From assembly GCA_017302755.1 (NCBI GenBank), contig JAFLCR010000161.1, forward strand, positions 1 through 5,170: a stretch of 5,170 nucleotides of DNA. The letters are read 5' to 3'. Under the pieces are notes generated by a model that saw only the letters and a list, made by a program, of their open reading frames with translations, was not told the origin of the DNA and did no database searches. Of this stretch, positions 4,952-5,170 are shown piece by piece (the first letter of the stretch is position 1; each line of letters begins with the position of its first letter). This DNA comes from Alphaproteobacteria bacterium. Lineage in GTDB: Bacteria > Pseudomonadota > Alphaproteobacteria > Rickettsiales > JAFLCR01. Position numbers and translations under genes: made by a program.

Positions 4952-5170
4952 AGGCATCCAGCACCGATTCATGCATCATCTCCGAGAGCGTGGGATGCGG
5001 GAAAACGGTGTGCATCAGATCCAGCTCCGTCCCTTCCATGGTGCGGGCGACCGCGTAGCCCTGGATCATCTCCGTCACTTCAGCGCCGATCATATGCGCG
5101 CCTAAAAGCTCGCCGGTCATGGCGTCGAAAATCGTCTTCACCAACCCTTCCGGCTCGCCGAGCGCAATGG
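4929..5170 (-). CDS. lpdA: Dihydrolipoamide dehydrogenase (E3), C-terminal part, cut by window edge
   Basis: Only the last 79 residues of the protein are present; the frame runs open past the right edge, and the TTG at 5142-5144 is an internal leucine, not a start. E3 is the FAD enzyme that re-oxidises dihydrolipoyl groups of pyruvate, 2-oxoglutarate and related complexes with NAD. The visible part is the dimerisation domain: GLVKTIFDAMTGELLGAHMI, then GAEVTEMIQGYAVA, then FPHPTLSE, which carries the catalytic His-Glu pair (H of HPT and the E five residues on) used across the dimer. The ending MMHESVLDAYGK is typical of alphaproteobacterial E3. The gene is the first of the minus-strand series leading to lipA, 87 bases before the prepilin-like gene. 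No clear terminator follows it, only a T5 run. The stop is TAA. Confidence 0.95.
   Translation of the reverse strand, partial: IALGEPEGLVKTIFDAMTGELLGAHMIGAEVTEMIQGYAVARTMEGTELDLMHTVFPHPTLSEMMHESVLDAYGKVIHM

Noticed and set aside
4140..5105. Long plus-strand open frame of 321 codons opposite the prepilin-like gene and lpdA
   Set aside because: It runs antisense to two clearly identified genes and crosses their intergenic gap. Its product is rich in His and Arg with no recognisable domain, as expected for a GC-rich mirror frame.

Overview
The window looks like chromosomal DNA from an alphaproteobacterium. The best markers are the C-terminus of a dihydrolipoamide dehydrogenase (FPHPTLSE, then a DAYG tail), a complete lipoyl synthase with the ASP/SSPLTRSSYHA-type C-terminus usual in that class, and a RatA/COQ10-type START protein. 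Established knowledge: lpdA, lipA and the COQ10-like gene often lie close together in Alphaproteobacteria. The genes are GC-rich and most of the short intergenic stretches are AT-rich. The genus cannot be named from this sequence alone.

Layout, right to left on the minus strand: the 3' end of lpdA (cut by the right edge), a prepilin-like gene, lipA overlapping it by 4 bp, then an unrecognised 295-residue protein with its own ribosome binding site. An unrecognised 287-residue, probably membrane-associated protein lies on the plus strand and converges on it. A divergent 139-bp region separates that gene from a minus-strand pair, yqhA (UPF0114 membrane protein) and ratA/COQ10-like, 4 bp apart. 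The first 103 bases are AT-rich, with two short palindromes and no gene. No stretch over 300 bases lacks a gene. I see no tRNA, rRNA, CRISPR array or insertion sequence.

Functional links: lipA makes the lipoyl cofactor that swings through the 2-oxoacid dehydrogenase complexes, and lpdA re-oxidises it, so these two belong together. The COQ10-like protein is tied to ubiquinone function and respiration. The prepilin-like gene between lpdA and lipA, and the two orphan genes between lipA and yqhA-ratA, have no obvious connection to this and look like insertions into the ancestral neighbourhood.

The points most worth checking are in the prepilin-like gene. It has a run of eight G just after the processing site, where loss of one G would give an immediate stop. 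It has a consensus TATAAT seven bases before its ATG and no Shine-Dalgarno, which suggests a leaderless mRNA. Its stop overlaps the lipA start, so switching or translation of the pilin could affect lipoate synthesis. This last link is inference. I found no convincing new multi-gene system.
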